The translations under genes were made by a program, and so were the position numbers. Below the pieces are notes generated by a model. That model was given only the letters and a program-made list of their open reading frames with translations, had not been told where the DNA came from and did not search any database. A DNA stretch of 64,000 nucleotides, from the NCBI GenBank assembly GCA_038207585.1, contig JBBQZP010000024.1, positions 7,829 through 71,828 of the forward strand, written 5' to 3'. Below are positions 17,128 through 27,114 of the stretch, one piece after another. The DNA is from JBBQZP01 sp038207585 (GTDB lineage Bacteria; Pseudomonadota; Alphaproteobacteria; Rhodobacterales; Rhodobacteraceae). Each line of letters starts with the position of its first letter. Positions within the stretch are counted from its first letter, which is position 1.

Positions 17128-19752
17128 ATGAGCCGCTACGATCCCGCCACAACCGAAGCGAAATGGCAGACCGCCTGGGACAAAGAGGGCGTGTTCACCG
17201 CCCGCCATGATCCCGCAAAGCCCAAGTATTATGTGCTGGAGATGTTCCCCTATCCATCCGGGCGCATCCACATGGGGCATGTGCGCAACTATACGATGGG
17301 CGATGTGGTGGCCCGGCAAAAGGCGGCCTCGGGTTTTTCGGTGCTGCATCCGATGGGGTGGGATGCGTTCGGCATGCCGGCTGAAAACGCGGCGATGGAA
17401 CGCGGCGGCCATCCCAAAGACTGGACCTATGGCAACATCGCCGACATGCGCGCACAGATGAAGCCCCTGGGGTTGAGCATCGACTGGAGCCGCGAGTTTG
17501 CGACCTGCGACCCCGAGTATTACGGCCAACAGCAGGCGATGTTCATCGACATGCTGAATGCGGGCCTTGTCTACCGCAAATCGGCGATGGTGAACTGGGA
17601 CCCGGTCGATATGACCGTGCTGGCCAATGAACAGGTGATCGACGGCAAGGGCTGGCGGTCGAACGCGCCCGTTGAACGGCGCGAATTGACGCAGTGGTTC
17701 TTCAAGATCACCGATTACGCGGATGAATTGCTTTCGGCCTTGGACGGTCTGAAAGACTGGCCCGAAAAAGTGCGGCTGATGCAGGCCAACTGGATTGGCA
17801 AATCACGCGGGCTTGAAGTGCCGTTCCAGCGCACCGACGGGGCCGCGCCGATTGTCTGCTACACCACCCGCCCTGATACGATGCGTGGTGCCAGCTTCAT
17901 TGCCATCTCGCCCGACCATCCGATTGCAAAGGCGCTGGAGGCCGACCGGCCCGATCTTGCGGCCTTCCTTGCCGAATGTCGCCGCATGGATACGACCGAG
18001 GCCGCGATGGAAAAGGCCGAAAAGCTGGGCATAGACACGGGCCTTGCCGTGCGCCATCCGGTGTTCAAGGGGCAGACGCTGCCGGTCTGGATCGGCAACT
18101 TTGTCCTGATGGATTATGGCACGGGTGCCGTGTTCGGCTGCCCCGCGCATGACCAGCGCGATCTGGATTTCGCCCGCAAGTATGGCTTGCCGGTGATTGA
18201 TGCGTTCCACATGCCGGGGAATGATACGCCGGTTTCGAATGAGGCGCTGGTGCCTCTGAAATCCGAACCGGTTCAGTATATCGATCATTTCGCAGGGCTT
18301 GGCTTGACCACCGGTCAGGACGGCATTGAAAAAACCATCGACTGGTTTGCGGCGCAGGGCCTTGGCACCGCGCAGACCCGCTTTCGCCTGCGCGACTGGG
18401 GCATCAGCCGCCAGCGCTATTGGGGCTGCCCGATTCCGGTTGTGCATTGCGATGCCTGCGGTGTGGTGCCGGAAAGCAAGGCGAACCTGCCCGTTCGTCT
18501 GCCCGATGATGTGACCTTTGATATTCCGGGCAACCCGCTGGACCGCCACCCGACATGGCGCGATTGCACTTGTCCGAAATGCGGTGCAGCGGCCCGGCGC
18601 GAAACCGACACGATGGATACGTTCGTCGATTCAAGCTGGTATTACGCGCGCTTTACCGCGCCCCACGCCACCACGCCCACCGATCTGGCCGAGGCCGAGT
18701 ATTGGATGAACGTCGATCAATATATCGGCGGAGTCGAACACGCGATCCTGCACCTTTTGTATTCCCGCTTCTTTGCCCGCGCGATGCAGAAGACCGGGCA
18801 TCTGCCCGCCAAAGCGAGTGAGCCGTTCAACGCGCTGTTCACGCAAGGCATGGTCACGCATGAGATTTACCAATCGCGCGACAAGGCCGGGCGGCCGGTC
18901 TATCACCTGCCCGAGGATGTGCTGCGCTTCAACCTGATGAACGAACCGGTGGCGTTCCTGCGCACCGATCACGCAACCGATCTGGCCGAGATGACGGAAG
19001 ACCAGCTTGCCGCCCTGCGGCTGGAAGCAGCCAGCACGCCGATTGAAATCATCCCCTCGGCCAAGATGTCGAAATCCAAAAAGAACGTCGTCGACCCGAT
19101 GAACATCATCGCGGCGTATGGGGCCGATACCGCGCGCTGGTTCGTGATGTCGGACAGCCCGCCCGAACGCGATGTGGAATGGACATCCTCAGGGGCCGAG
19201 GCTGCGGCCAAGCATCTTGCGCGCGTCTGGCGCATCGCTGACGAGATCAGCCGCGATGCCACCCCCGCCAACCTCGGCGACACCGAACTTCAGCGCGCGA
19301 CCGCCCGCACGATTGCGGATGTGACGCAAGGGATCGAGGGCTTTGCCTTCAACAAATCGGTGGCTGCCCTTTACGCCCTGACCAACACCCTGTCGAAATC
19401 CACCGCCGGGGCAGTTGCCAAGCGCGCCGCGATGAAAACGATGGCGCAGCTTTTGCAACCGATGGTGCCGCATCTGGCCGAGGAAATCTGGGCGATGCTG
19501 GACGGCGTCGGTCTGGTGTCGCAGGCGGCATGGCCGGTGGCTGACCCCGCCCTTCTGGTCGATGATACCGTGACCCTGCCCATTCAGATCAACGGCAAGC
19601 GGCGGGCGGAAATCAGCGTGCCCAAAGATATGCCCGCAGCGCAGGTTGAAAAACTGGTGCTGGCGGATGAAGATGTGATCAGGTTTCTGGCCGGTCAGCC
19701 GGTCAGGAAACTGATCGTGGTTCCGGGTCGTATCGTCAATGTCGTCATATAG
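17128..19752 (+). CDS. leuS: Leucyl-tRNA synthetase
   Basis: 874 aa, class I synthetase charging tRNA-Leu. HIGH motif as HMGH at 48-51, CP1 editing domain with YTTRPDTMRG (the Thr-rich and Asp parts of the editing pocket), and KMSKSKKNVVDP near residue 646. Length fits the bacterial family. Start chosen at ATG 17128 (MSRYDPATTEAKWQ); an upstream frame to 17017 overlaps the preceding gene. The last 14 bp overlap the lptE start, giving the widespread leuS-lptE-holA arrangement. Confidence 0.97.
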   Translation: MSRYDPATTEAKWQTAWDKEGVFTARHDPAKPKYYVLEMFPYPSGRIHMGHVRNYTMGDVVARQKAASGFSVLHPMGWDAFGMPAENAAMERGGHPKDWTYGNIADMRAQMKPLGLSIDWSREFATCDPEYYGQQQAMFIDMLNAGLVYRKSAMVNWDPVDMTVLANEQVIDGKGWRSNAPVERRELTQWFFKITDYADELLSALDGLKDWPEKVRLMQANWIGKSRGLEVPFQRTDGAAPIVCYTTRPDTMRGASFIAISPDHPIAKALEADRPDLAAFLAECRRMDTTEAAMEKAEKLGIDTGLAVRHPVFKGQTLPVWIGNFVLMDYGTGAVFGCPAHDQRDLDFARKYGLPVIDAFHMPGNDTPVSNEALVPLKSEPVQYIDHFAGLGLTTGQDGIEKTIDWFAAQGLGTAQTRFRLRDWGISRQRYWGCPIPVVHCDACGVVPESKANLPVRLPDDVTFDIPGNPLDRHPTWRDCTCPKCGAAARRETDTMDTFVDSSWYYARFTAPHATTPTDLAEAEYWMNVDQYIGGVEHAILHLLYSRFFARAMQKTGHLPAKASEPFNALFTQGMVTHEIYQSRDKAGRPVYHLPEDVLRFNLMNEPVAFLRTDHATDLAEMTEDQLAALRLEAASTPIEIIPSAKMSKSKKNVVDPMNIIAAYGADTARWFVMSDSPPERDVEWTSSGAEAAAKHLARVWRIADEISRDATPANLGDTELQRATARTIADVTQGIEGFAFNKSVAALYALTNTLSKSTAGAVAKRAAMKTMAQLLQPMVPHLAEEIWAMLDGVGLVSQAAWPVADPALLVDDTVTLPIQINGKRRAEISVPKDMPAAQVEKLVLADEDVIRFLAGQPVRKLIVVPGRIVNVVI

Positions 19753-20227
19753 CCGCCGCACCATTCTTGCCCTGATCGCAGCCCCGTTGGCAGGCTGCGG
19801 GTTCACGCCCGTCTATGCCCCCGGTGGTGCTGCAGCAGCGTTACAAGGCGCGGTGCGGGTAGCCGATCCCGACACCAAGAACGGCTTTGATTTTGTGGAA
19901 CGGATGGAGGAACGGCTGGGCCGCCCCGAAGCGCCACGGTATCGGCTGGCCTATACGATCACCACCACTCCCATCGGCGTCGGCATCACGCCCGACAACG
20001 CGATCACGCGGTATAATCTGACAGGCTCGGTCGACTGGACGCTTGCGGATAACGACGGCAACACCGTGACCAAAGGCACCGAGCAGAACTTCACCTCATA
20101 CTCCGCCACCGGCAGCACCGTCGCAGGCCTTGCCGCCGAAGAAGATGCGGCGTTCCGGCTGATGCGGATTCTGGCGGATCAGATCGTGACGCGGCTTCTG
20201 GCCACAGCGCCGCAGTGGGCCGCATGA
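19739..20227 (+). CDS. lptE: LPS-assembly lipoprotein LptE
   Basis: 162 aa. Twin-arginine-like YSRRTILALIAAPLAGCGFTPVY: a lipobox (LAGC) followed by the GFTPVY motif typical of alphaproteobacterial LptE. It should be an outer-membrane lipoprotein that plugs the LptD barrel for LPS export. Sequence identity in this family is low, so synteny (between leuS and holA, with 14-bp overlap to leuS) carries much of the call. Confidence 0.85.
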   Translation: MSSYSRRTILALIAAPLAGCGFTPVYAPGGAAAALQGAVRVADPDTKNGFDFVERMEERLGRPEAPRYRLAYTITTTPIGVGITPDNAITRYNLTGSVDWTLADNDGNTVTKGTEQNFTSYSATGSTVAGLAAEEDAAFRLMRILADQIVTRLLATAPQWAA

Positions 20228-20240
20228 AACCGGGGGCCAC

Positions 20241-21260
20241 ATGAAACTTTCGGGGTCGGAAGCCAGCCGCTATTTCGCCAAACCTGACCCAAAGCGCACG
20301 GGCCTTTTGATATTCGGGGCCGATCCGATGCGCGTGGCATTGCGGCGGCAAGAGGTGATCCTTGCCCTTATCGGGGCCGAGGGTGAGGGCGAGATGCGCC
20401 TGACCCGGATGCAGGGCGCCGATCTGCGCAAGGACGGCACTTTGTTGAACGACGCGATCAAGGCGCAGGGCTTTTTCCCCGGCCCCCGCGTGGCATTTCT
20501 GGAGGATGCGACCGATACGCTGGCCCCGGCAATTGCCATGGCGCTAAAGGATTGGCGGCCCGGCGATGCGACAATTGTCGTGACAGCGGGCGGGCTTACG
20601 GGAAAATCCGCGCTCAAAAAGCTGTTCGATGATCATGGCAGCGCCGTGTGCATCGGCCTTTACGACGACCCGCCCAGCCGCGAGGAAATTGAGGCCACAC
20701 TGCTGGCCGCTGGCCTGACGCAGATCGACCGCGCGGCATCAACCGATCTGCACACCCTTGCCCGCAGCCTTGACCCCGGCGATTTCCGCCAGACGGTGGA
20801 AAAGATCGCGCTTTATAAGTGGAACGACCCCACCCCCCTGATGCCTGCTGAGGTCGCAGCCCTTGCCCCCGCCACAATCGAGGCGGAAGTCGATGATGTG
20901 CTGCACGCAGTGGCCGAAGGCCGCAGCCGCGAGGTTGGCCCGCTGATGCGCAGGCTGGAAGGGCAAGGGGTGAACCCCGTCACGCTGTGCATCGGCGCTT
21001 TGCGCCATTTCCGCACGCTGCATTTTGCGGCCTGCGATCCCGGCGGGGCGGCATCGGGCATGGCCCGGATGCGCCCGCCCGTCTTTGGCCCCCGGCGCGA
21101 CAAACTGCTGTCACAGGTGCAGAACTGGGGGCTATCGCGGCTGGAAGAGGCGTTGGCGCTGCTGATTGAAACCGATCTCACGCTGCGATCAAGTTCCAAA
21201 GCACCGGCGATGGCAGTGATGGAGCGCAGCCTGATCCGCCTTGCGATGATGCGCAGATGA
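20241..21260 (+). CDS. holA: DNA polymerase III delta subunit
   Basis: 339 aa. Clamp-loader AAA+-like fold; LLIFGADPMRVALRRQEVI at the N-terminus, FFPGPRVAFLEDATD, and the C-terminal collar region (DVLHAVAEGRSREVGPLMRRLEGQG...LRHFRTLH). It opens the beta clamp in the replisome. Located 13 bp after lptE and overlapping the ASCH gene start by 4 bp, so a single operon with leuS and lptE is likely. Confidence 0.92.
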   Translation: MKLSGSEASRYFAKPDPKRTGLLIFGADPMRVALRRQEVILALIGAEGEGEMRLTRMQGADLRKDGTLLNDAIKAQGFFPGPRVAFLEDATDTLAPAIAMALKDWRPGDATIVVTAGGLTGKSALKKLFDDHGSAVCIGLYDDPPSREEIEATLLAAGLTQIDRAASTDLHTLARSLDPGDFRQTVEKIALYKWNDPTPLMPAEVAALAPATIEAEVDDVLHAVAEGRSREVGPLMRRLEGQGVNPVTLCIGALRHFRTLHFAACDPGGAASGMARMRPPVFGPRRDKLLSQVQNWGLSRLEEALALLIETDLTLRSSSKAPAMAVMERSLIRLAMMRR

Positions 21261-21640
21261 GCGTGTCATTCAGCTTTGGCGATTCGCCTGCGATGGCTGA
21301 CGCTCTGCTGGCGCTGGTTCTGGCGGGCCGCAAAACCGCCACCTGCGGCGCGCTGCGCGATTTCCCCGAAGGCAGCCCCGACCGACCACACGTCGGACGG
21401 CGCGATACCGTGCTGGACGGCGCAGGCCGCCCCGCCGCGATCATCGAAACGCTGGAAGTCACGATCCGCCGATTTGACGAGATGGACGAAGCCTTCGCCC
21501 GCGACGAAGGCGAGGGCCTGCTGACCCTTGCCGACTGGCGCGAAGGTCACCAGACCTACTTTGCCCGCAACGGCGGCTTTGCGCCCGACATGCTGCTTTT
21601 GTGTGAACGGTTCCGGCTGGTCGAGGCGCTGCCGCGATAG
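21257..21640 (+). CDS. ASCH-domain protein
   Basis: 127 aa overlapping holA by 4 bp. The ASCH core is visible: FGDSPAMADALLALVLAGRKTATCGALRDF (G-x-K-x-x-T signature), DGAGRPAAIIETLEV, FDEMDEAFARDEGEG and WREGHQTYF. ASCH proteins bind RNA or modified nucleosides; some hydrolyse N4-acetylcytidine. The substrate here is unknown. Last gene of the leuS operon by spacing. Confidence 0.82.
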   Translation: MSVSFSFGDSPAMADALLALVLAGRKTATCGALRDFPEGSPDRPHVGRRDTVLDGAGRPAAIIETLEVTIRRFDEMDEAFARDEGEGLLTLADWREGHQTYFARNGGFAPDMLLLCERFRLVEALPR

Positions 21641-21776
21641 GTGTGGCTCTATGGCGATGGGTCCGCGCCCCGCTGCCCGGACTGCTCTGACAGAAACTCG
21701 GCTCTACAGGGTCGTTTTTGCCTTACGCTTTGCGGCCCTGCCGGGTTAGGACGGGGAACACGAACAGGCGGGCCCC

Positions 21777-22865
21777 ATGCTGCAAACCCTTCATTCTGTC
21801 CTGCGCGGTCTTGCCCCCGCAACGGCCCGTCCCGCACCTGCCGAAATGCTGCGGGCTGCACTTGGGGCAGGCATCGGCCTTGCGTTATGCGGAGTTCTGG
21901 CGCGGCTGATACCGGCCCCGCATGGGCTGGCGTTGCCCCTGATCATCGCGCCCTTCGGGGCGACGGCCTTTCTGGCCTTTGCCATCCCCAACAGCCCTTT
22001 GGCGCAGCCGTGGTCGGCGGTGGTTGGCAATACCGTGTCGGCCCTCGTCGCGATCGCTGTGGTCAAGATTACCCACCAGCCACATCTTGCGGTGGCGTTT
22101 GCAGTGGCCCTTGCCATCCTTGCGATGATGCTAAGCCGTGCAATGCACCCGCCCGGTGCCGCGCTGGCGCTTTTGATCGCGCTGAATCCTGATATCGCTG
22201 CGGTCGGCTTTGGCTACGCGCTGTCGCCCGTGGCATTGGATACCGCCATTCTGGTGGGATTTGCCGTGGTCTGGAACCGCGCGACGGGTCGCGTCTATCC
22301 GTTTCGACAGCCCACCACCAGCCCGCAAGCCACCTCGGACCCTGCCACCGCGCGCCGTCTTGGCATCTCGCCCGAGGCAATGTCAAAAATCCTGCGCGAC
22401 ATGAATCTTGCCGCGAACATCGGCCCAGAAGACCTTGCCCGCCTGATTGGCGCTGCCGAGGCCGAAGCGGCAACCCGGCATCTGGGCGGCATCACTGCCC
22501 GTGATGTCATGTCGCGCGATGTCGTGACCCTGCGGCCCGACGCGCCGGTGGTCGAGATGACGGCGTTGTTCCGTGACCATCTGGTCAAGGCATTTCCGGT
22601 GGTGTCGGCAACGGGTCTGTGCCTTGGCATCCTGCGCGAACATGCGCTGATCGGCCTCGACCACACCGATCCCCATGTGGCGGCCGATCTGATGGACCCG
22701 CCAGGTCCGGTTGCCCCCGATACACCGCTGGCCCGCATGATTTTTTTGATGAACGAAGGCCGCCGCGCCTCGATCCCAGTCCAAGACCCGGATGGCAGGC
22801 TGATCGGCATCATCACCCGAAGTGATCTGATCTCCGCACTCGCAAATGCCCTTGCCACCAGCTGA
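21777..22865 (+). CDS. HPP-family membrane protein with two CBS domains
   Basis: 362 aa. The first half has four or five membrane segments around the HPP signature RAMHPPGAALALLIALN; the second half (about 240-362) holds a CBS pair beginning GGITARDVMSRDVVTLRPDAPVVEM. HPP proteins are proposed nitrite or anion transporters in plastids and bacteria; CBS domains usually sense adenine nucleotides. Function here is inferred only to that level. Preceded by a 136-bp non-coding gap with nothing recognisable. Confidence 0.85.
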   Translation: MLQTLHSVLRGLAPATARPAPAEMLRAALGAGIGLALCGVLARLIPAPHGLALPLIIAPFGATAFLAFAIPNSPLAQPWSAVVGNTVSALVAIAVVKITHQPHLAVAFAVALAILAMMLSRAMHPPGAALALLIALNPDIAAVGFGYALSPVALDTAILVGFAVVWNRATGRVYPFRQPTTSPQATSDPATARRLGISPEAMSKILRDMNLAANIGPEDLARLIGAAEAEAATRHLGGITARDVMSRDVVTLRPDAPVVEMTALFRDHLVKAFPVVSATGLCLGILREHALIGLDHTDPHVAADLMDPPGPVAPDTPLARMIFLMNEGRRASIPVQDPDGRLIGIITRSDLISALANALATS

Positions 22866-22984
22866 AAGCGCGTCCACCCCGCAATTTCCCTGTTGCGAAA
22901 CGCCGCCGCGTCTTTACGCTTGACCTCAGGCCGGACCACCGGCAGCCCGCCCGACAGAGGCGGATCATTCAAAGGGAGCTTACC

Positions 22985-24136
22985 ATGACCATCGCAAGAC
23001 AAATCGGCGCTTCTGCCGCCGCACTGCTGATTGGCGCCGCACCGACCTTTGCCCAGGTCGCCGAATTGGGCACGCCTGAAGGCGCACTCAACATCGTGGC
23101 TTGGGCGGGATACATCGAACGGGGCGAAACCGACAAGGCCTTTGACTGGGTCACGAAATTCGAAGAAACCAGCGGCTGCAAGGTCAGCGTGAAAACCGCG
23201 AACACCTCGGATGAGATGGTGGCGCTGATGAATGAGGGCGGGTTTGATCTGGTCACCGCCTCGGGCGATGCGTCGCTGCGGCTGATTGCCGGCAAGCGGG
23301 TGCAGCCCATCAACACCGATCTGATCCCGTCGTGGTCCAAGGTCGACGACCGCCTGAAAGACGCGCCCTGGCATACGGTCGGCGGCGTGCATTACGGCGT
23401 GCCCTACCAGTGGGGCCCGAACGTGCTGATGTATAACACCGACGTCTTCAAGACCCCGCCGACATCGTGGAACGTGGTGTTCGAAGAAATGAACCTGCCA
23501 GACGGCAAATCGAACAAGGGCCGCGTGCAGGCCTATGACGGCCCGATCCACATCGCCGACGCTGCCCAGTACCTGATGGCCCACAAGCCCGAACTTGGCA
23601 TCACCTCGCCTTACGAGCTGAACGAGGATCAGTACAAAGCCGCTCTTGACCTGCTGCGCGTCCAGCGCACGCTGGTCAGCCGCTACTGGCACGACGCCTT
23701 CATCCAGATCGACGATTTCAAGAACGAAGGCGTGGTCGCATCCGGCTCATGGCCGTTCCAGGTGAACCTGCTGGAAGGTGAGAAGCTTCCCGTGGCCTCC
23801 ACCATCCCCGAAGAGGGTGCAACCGGCTGGGCCGACACCACGATGATGCATGTCGATGCAGCACATCCGACCTGCTCCTATCTGTGGATGGAACATTCGC
23901 TGTCATCGAACCTGCAATCGGATCTTTCGGTCTGGTTCGGCTCCAACCCGTCCGTGCCCGCCGCCTGCTCCGATGGCAGCGGCCAGCAGACAGGCGAAGG
24001 TTGCCATACCAACGGGTTTGACGATTTTGACCGGATCAAGTTCTGGACAACACCCGTCTCGACCTGCGCCCAAGGCGAATGCGTGCCGTATTACCGCTGG
24101 GTCAGCGATTATATCGGCGTGATCGGCGGACGCTGA
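22985..24136 (+). CDS. Polyamine-type ABC transporter substrate-binding protein
   Basis: 383 aa with a signal peptide (cleavage near PTFAQ, residue 23). PotD/PotF-like: EGALNIVAWAGYIERGE, GFDLVTASGDASLRLI, and VPYQWGPNVLMYNTDVF. Four cysteines are clustered in the last 60 residues (AACSDG, GEGCHT, STCAQGEC), unusual for PotD-type proteins and possibly disulfide-bonded. First gene of a four-gene importer (binding protein, ATPase, two permeases). The ligand is inferred as a polyamine or similar cation. RBS GGGAG seven bases upstream. Confidence 0.85.
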   Translation: MTIARQIGASAAALLIGAAPTFAQVAELGTPEGALNIVAWAGYIERGETDKAFDWVTKFEETSGCKVSVKTANTSDEMVALMNEGGFDLVTASGDASLRLIAGKRVQPINTDLIPSWSKVDDRLKDAPWHTVGGVHYGVPYQWGPNVLMYNTDVFKTPPTSWNVVFEEMNLPDGKSNKGRVQAYDGPIHIADAAQYLMAHKPELGITSPYELNEDQYKAALDLLRVQRTLVSRYWHDAFIQIDDFKNEGVVASGSWPFQVNLLEGEKLPVASTIPEEGATGWADTTMMHVDAAHPTCSYLWMEHSLSSNLQSDLSVWFGSNPSVPAACSDGSGQQTGEGCHTNGFDDFDRIKFWTTPVSTCAQGECVPYYRWVSDYIGVIGGR

Positions 24137-24231
24137 TCCGGCACCAGACGAGGGCGGCTAAACCCGCCCTCATCACCCTTTCAAGAATGCAGCCCCGGAC
24201 CTCGCTCCGCGGCCTGATCCCCAAGGCCACC

Positions 24232-25236
24232 ATGACCTCCGCCGTCACCTTTCACACCGTCACCCGAAATTTCGGCACCGCCACCAAACCCGTGCTGGCG
24301 GTCGATGCCGTCGATCTGGCCATTGAGGAAGGCTCGTTCTTCGCCATGCTCGGCCCATCGGGTTCGGGCAAGACCACCTGCCTGCGCCTGATCTCGGGGT
24401 TCGAACAACCCGATGCGGGCCATGTCAGCATCCTTGGGCAGGACGTGTCCCGTATTCCCCCCAACCGGCGCAACGTGAACACCGTTTTTCAGGATTACGC
24501 ACTGTTTCCGCATCTTAACGTGCGTGACAATGTGGCCTACGGGCTGATGGTCAAGGGCGTGGGCCGCGCCCAGCGCCACTCAAAGGCCGACGCGATGCTT
24601 GATCTTGTGCATCTGGCCGATTACGGCAACCGCAAACCCGCACAGCTTTCGGGTGGCCAGCGCCAGCGCGTCGCCCTTGCACGCGCGCTTGTGAACGAAC
24701 CGCGCGTGCTGCTGCTGGATGAACCGCTTGGCGCGCTGGATCTGAAGCTGCGCGAGGCGATGCAGGACGAGCTGAAATCCCTGCAACAGCGCCTTGGGAT
24801 CACGTTCATCTTCGTAACCCATGATCAGGGCGAAGCGCTCAGCATGGCCGACCGCGTTGCCGTTTTCAACGCCGGAAAAATCGCCCAGATCGGCAGTCCC
24901 GAAGATATCTACGCTCGCCCCGCGACCCGCTTTGTCGCCGATTTCGTCGGTTCATCAAACGTCCTGCCGCCAGAAGTGACCCGCGCCCTCGGCGGACCGC
25001 ACCAATGGGCCTCGTTGCGCCCCGAAGCGCTGCACTGCATCTCGCCCGAAGGCGCCGCCCTGACGGGCACCGTCACCGGCCTGCGCTACCTTGGCGCCTC
25101 GGTCCGCGTCTCCATCCGCGCCGGCTCATCGGACCTTGCGGCCCTCATCGCCTCCGGCCAATCCGCGCCCGCCGTGGGCCAGCAGACCGGCCTGACCTTC
25201 GCCCCCTCTGCCCTGCATGTGATGACGGATCCATGA
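24232..25236 (+). CDS. Polyamine-type ABC transporter ATPase
   Basis: 334 aa from ATG 24232; another in-frame ATG at 24187 would add 15 residues. Complete motif set: Walker A GPSGSGKTT, Q-loop in FQDYALFPH, signature QLSGGQRQR, Walker B VLLLDEPLGALD, and H-loop FVTHDQGEAL. C-terminal TOBE region follows. PotA-like energy unit of the neighbouring binding protein and permeases. A copy of the dispersed intergenic repeat lies just after its stop, inside the operon. Confidence 0.88.
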   Translation: MTSAVTFHTVTRNFGTATKPVLAVDAVDLAIEEGSFFAMLGPSGSGKTTCLRLISGFEQPDAGHVSILGQDVSRIPPNRRNVNTVFQDYALFPHLNVRDNVAYGLMVKGVGRAQRHSKADAMLDLVHLADYGNRKPAQLSGGQRQRVALARALVNEPRVLLLDEPLGALDLKLREAMQDELKSLQQRLGITFIFVTHDQGEALSMADRVAVFNAGKIAQIGSPEDIYARPATRFVADFVGSSNVLPPEVTRALGGPHQWASLRPEALHCISPEGAALTGTVTGLRYLGASVRVSIRAGSSDLAALIASGQSAPAVGQQTGLTFAPSALHVMTDP

Positions 25237-25257
25237 CCGCACCCGCCCTGCGCTTGC

Positions 25258-25305
25258 GCTTTCATTTTGACAAAAATATCCTCGCCGAAGGCATCCGCCC
25301 CCGCC
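25258..25305 (-). repeat. Dispersed intergenic repeat, copy 1
   Basis: Between the ATPase and first permease genes. Read in the direction of the upstream gene it runs CTTTCATTTTGACAAAAATA then TCCTCGCCGAAGGC and a C-rich end. Copies at 44543-44590 and 50981-51034 share this layout and the same orientation relative to the gene upstream. Confidence 0.7.
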
Positions 25306-25333
25306 ACCCGCGCGCCGGTCGAAAGACCAAGCG

Positions 25334-26314
25334 ATGATGACGCCCGGCCTTGGCGGCGCAGCCCCGGCCAAGGGCGAGCCTCCCCTTGCCGTAATGCCCG
25401 CGCGGGGCGTGGGCGACCGGCTGACCGGCATTTTCTGGCGCAACCCGAAACTTCTGACCGCACTTCTGATCGCGCCGCCGATGATCTGGCTGGGAGTCGT
25501 CTATCTTGGCGCGCTGGCAGCCCTGCTGCTTCAAAGCTTCTATTCCATCGACGAATTCTCTGGCCTGATCGTGACCGAACCCACGTTCAAAACCTACGGT
25601 GAACTGCTGCGCCCGTCGAATTTTGACATCATCGTGCGCACACTTGTGATGGCGGCGGCGGTCACGCTTGCTTCGGTGGCCCTCGCTTTTCCCATTGCCT
25701 ACTTCGCGGCCCGCTATGCGCGGGGGCGGTGGAAAGCGGTGTTCTATCTGGGCGTCATGCTGCCCTTGTGGTCGTCGTATCTGGTGAAGGTCTATGCGTG
25801 GAAACTGATCCTTGCCAAGGAAGGTATCCTGACCTGGGTCGCCGAGGCGACGCATACCTCCCTTGTTCTGAACGCCGCACTGGCACTGCCGGGGGTCGGG
25901 GGCAATTCGCTGTCCACCTCGTATATCGGGACGTTCCTTGTGTTCCTTTATGTCTGGCTGCCCTACATGATTCTGCCGATGCAGGCCGCACTGGAGCGGG
26001 TGCCTAATTCAATGATCGAGGCTGCGTCGGACCTTGGCGCATCCCGCGCGCAGACCTTCCGCACGGTGATCGTGCCCTTGGCGCTGCCCGGCATCATTGC
26101 GGGGTCGATCTTTACCTTTTCGCTGACGATGGGGGATTACATCATTCCGCAGATCATCGGCACCTCGGCCAATTTCATCGGGATGGCGGTGTATCAGTTT
26201 CAGGGCACTGCCGGGAACCTGCCACTGGCGGCGGCTTTTGCGGTGGTGCCGATCGTGATCATGGTGATTTACCTGTCGCTTGCAAAACGGGCGGGGGCGT
26301 TCGATGCGCTCTGA
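25334..26314 (+). CDS. ABC transporter permease (PotB-like)
   Basis: 326 aa. Six predicted membrane segments after a 35-residue cytoplasmic N-terminus; the EAA loop that contacts the ATPase reads EAASDLGASRAQTFRTVIVPLALPGI. PotB-type permease of the polyamine/opine importer class. It follows the ATPase gene after 97 bp that includes the dispersed repeat, and overlaps the next permease by 11 bp. Confidence 0.88.
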   Translation: MMTPGLGGAAPAKGEPPLAVMPARGVGDRLTGIFWRNPKLLTALLIAPPMIWLGVVYLGALAALLLQSFYSIDEFSGLIVTEPTFKTYGELLRPSNFDIIVRTLVMAAAVTLASVALAFPIAYFAARYARGRWKAVFYLGVMLPLWSSYLVKVYAWKLILAKEGILTWVAEATHTSLVLNAALALPGVGGNSLSTSYIGTFLVFLYVWLPYMILPMQAALERVPNSMIEAASDLGASRAQTFRTVIVPLALPGIIAGSIFTFSLTMGDYIIPQIIGTSANFIGMAVYQFQGTAGNLPLAAAFAVVPIVIMVIYLSLAKRAGAFDAL

Positions 26315-27110
26315 CACCTCGCCGCTGTCGTTGAAGATCGCGGCCTTTGCGGGGCTGGCCTTCCTGCACCTGCCGATCCTGCTGATCTTTCTGTATGCCT
26401 TCACGACCGAGGAAAAGACCTATCAGTTCCCGCCGCCCGGCCTGACCACGCAATGGTTTGCGGTGGCATGGAACCGCGCCGATATCTGGCCGCCGCTTTA
26501 CCTGTCGCTGCGTGTCGCCACCATCTCGACGGCCCTTGCGCTGATCCTCGGTTCCCTCGTCTCTGCCGCGATGAGCCGGACGCGGTTTTTCGGGCGTGAA
26601 CAGATCAGCCTTCTGATCATCCTGCCCATCGCGCTGCCCGGTGTGATCACCGGTATGTCGCTGCGCTCGGCCTTTGCGGTTCTGGATATTCCGTTCAGCA
26701 CCTGGACGATTATTCTGGGCCACGCGACGTTCTGCATCGTCATCGTCTACAACAACGCCGTCGCGCGGATGCGCCGCCTGTCGGGGTCACTGTCGGAAGC
26801 GTCGGCCGATCTGGGTGCCAATGCGTTTCAGACGCTACGGTATATCCTGCTGCCGAACCTTGGCTCGGCGCTGCTGGCGGGGGGGATGCTGGCGTTTGCG
26901 CTGTCGTTTGACGAGGTCATTGTCACCACCTTTACCGCGGGCCAGCAAAGCACTCTGCCGATCTGGATGCTGACCGAACTTGTGCGGCCACGTCAGCGCC
27001 CGGTCACGAATGTGGTGGCGATCGTGGTGTTCTGTGTGACGTTCCTGCCGATTCTTGCCGCCTACTATTTAACGCGCGAAGGGTCGGAAACGGCGGGTGG
27101 CGGGAAATGA
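26304..27110 (+). CDS. ABC transporter permease (PotC-like)
   Basis: 268 aa from ATG 26304, overlapping the previous gene by 11 bp. Six membrane segments and the EAA motif EASADLGANAFQTLRYILLPNL. PotC-like partner of the preceding permease, completing the importer. The gene ends 50 bp from the convergent peptidoglycan-binding-domain gene. Confidence 0.88.
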   Translation: MRSDTSPLSLKIAAFAGLAFLHLPILLIFLYAFTTEEKTYQFPPPGLTTQWFAVAWNRADIWPPLYLSLRVATISTALALILGSLVSAAMSRTRFFGREQISLLIILPIALPGVITGMSLRSAFAVLDIPFSTWTIILGHATFCIVIVYNNAVARMRRLSGSLSEASADLGANAFQTLRYILLPNLGSALLAGGMLAFALSFDEVIVTTFTAGQQSTLPIWMLTELVRPRQRPVTNVVAIVVFCVTFLPILAAYYLTREGSETAGGGK

Positions 27111-27114
27111 AAAA

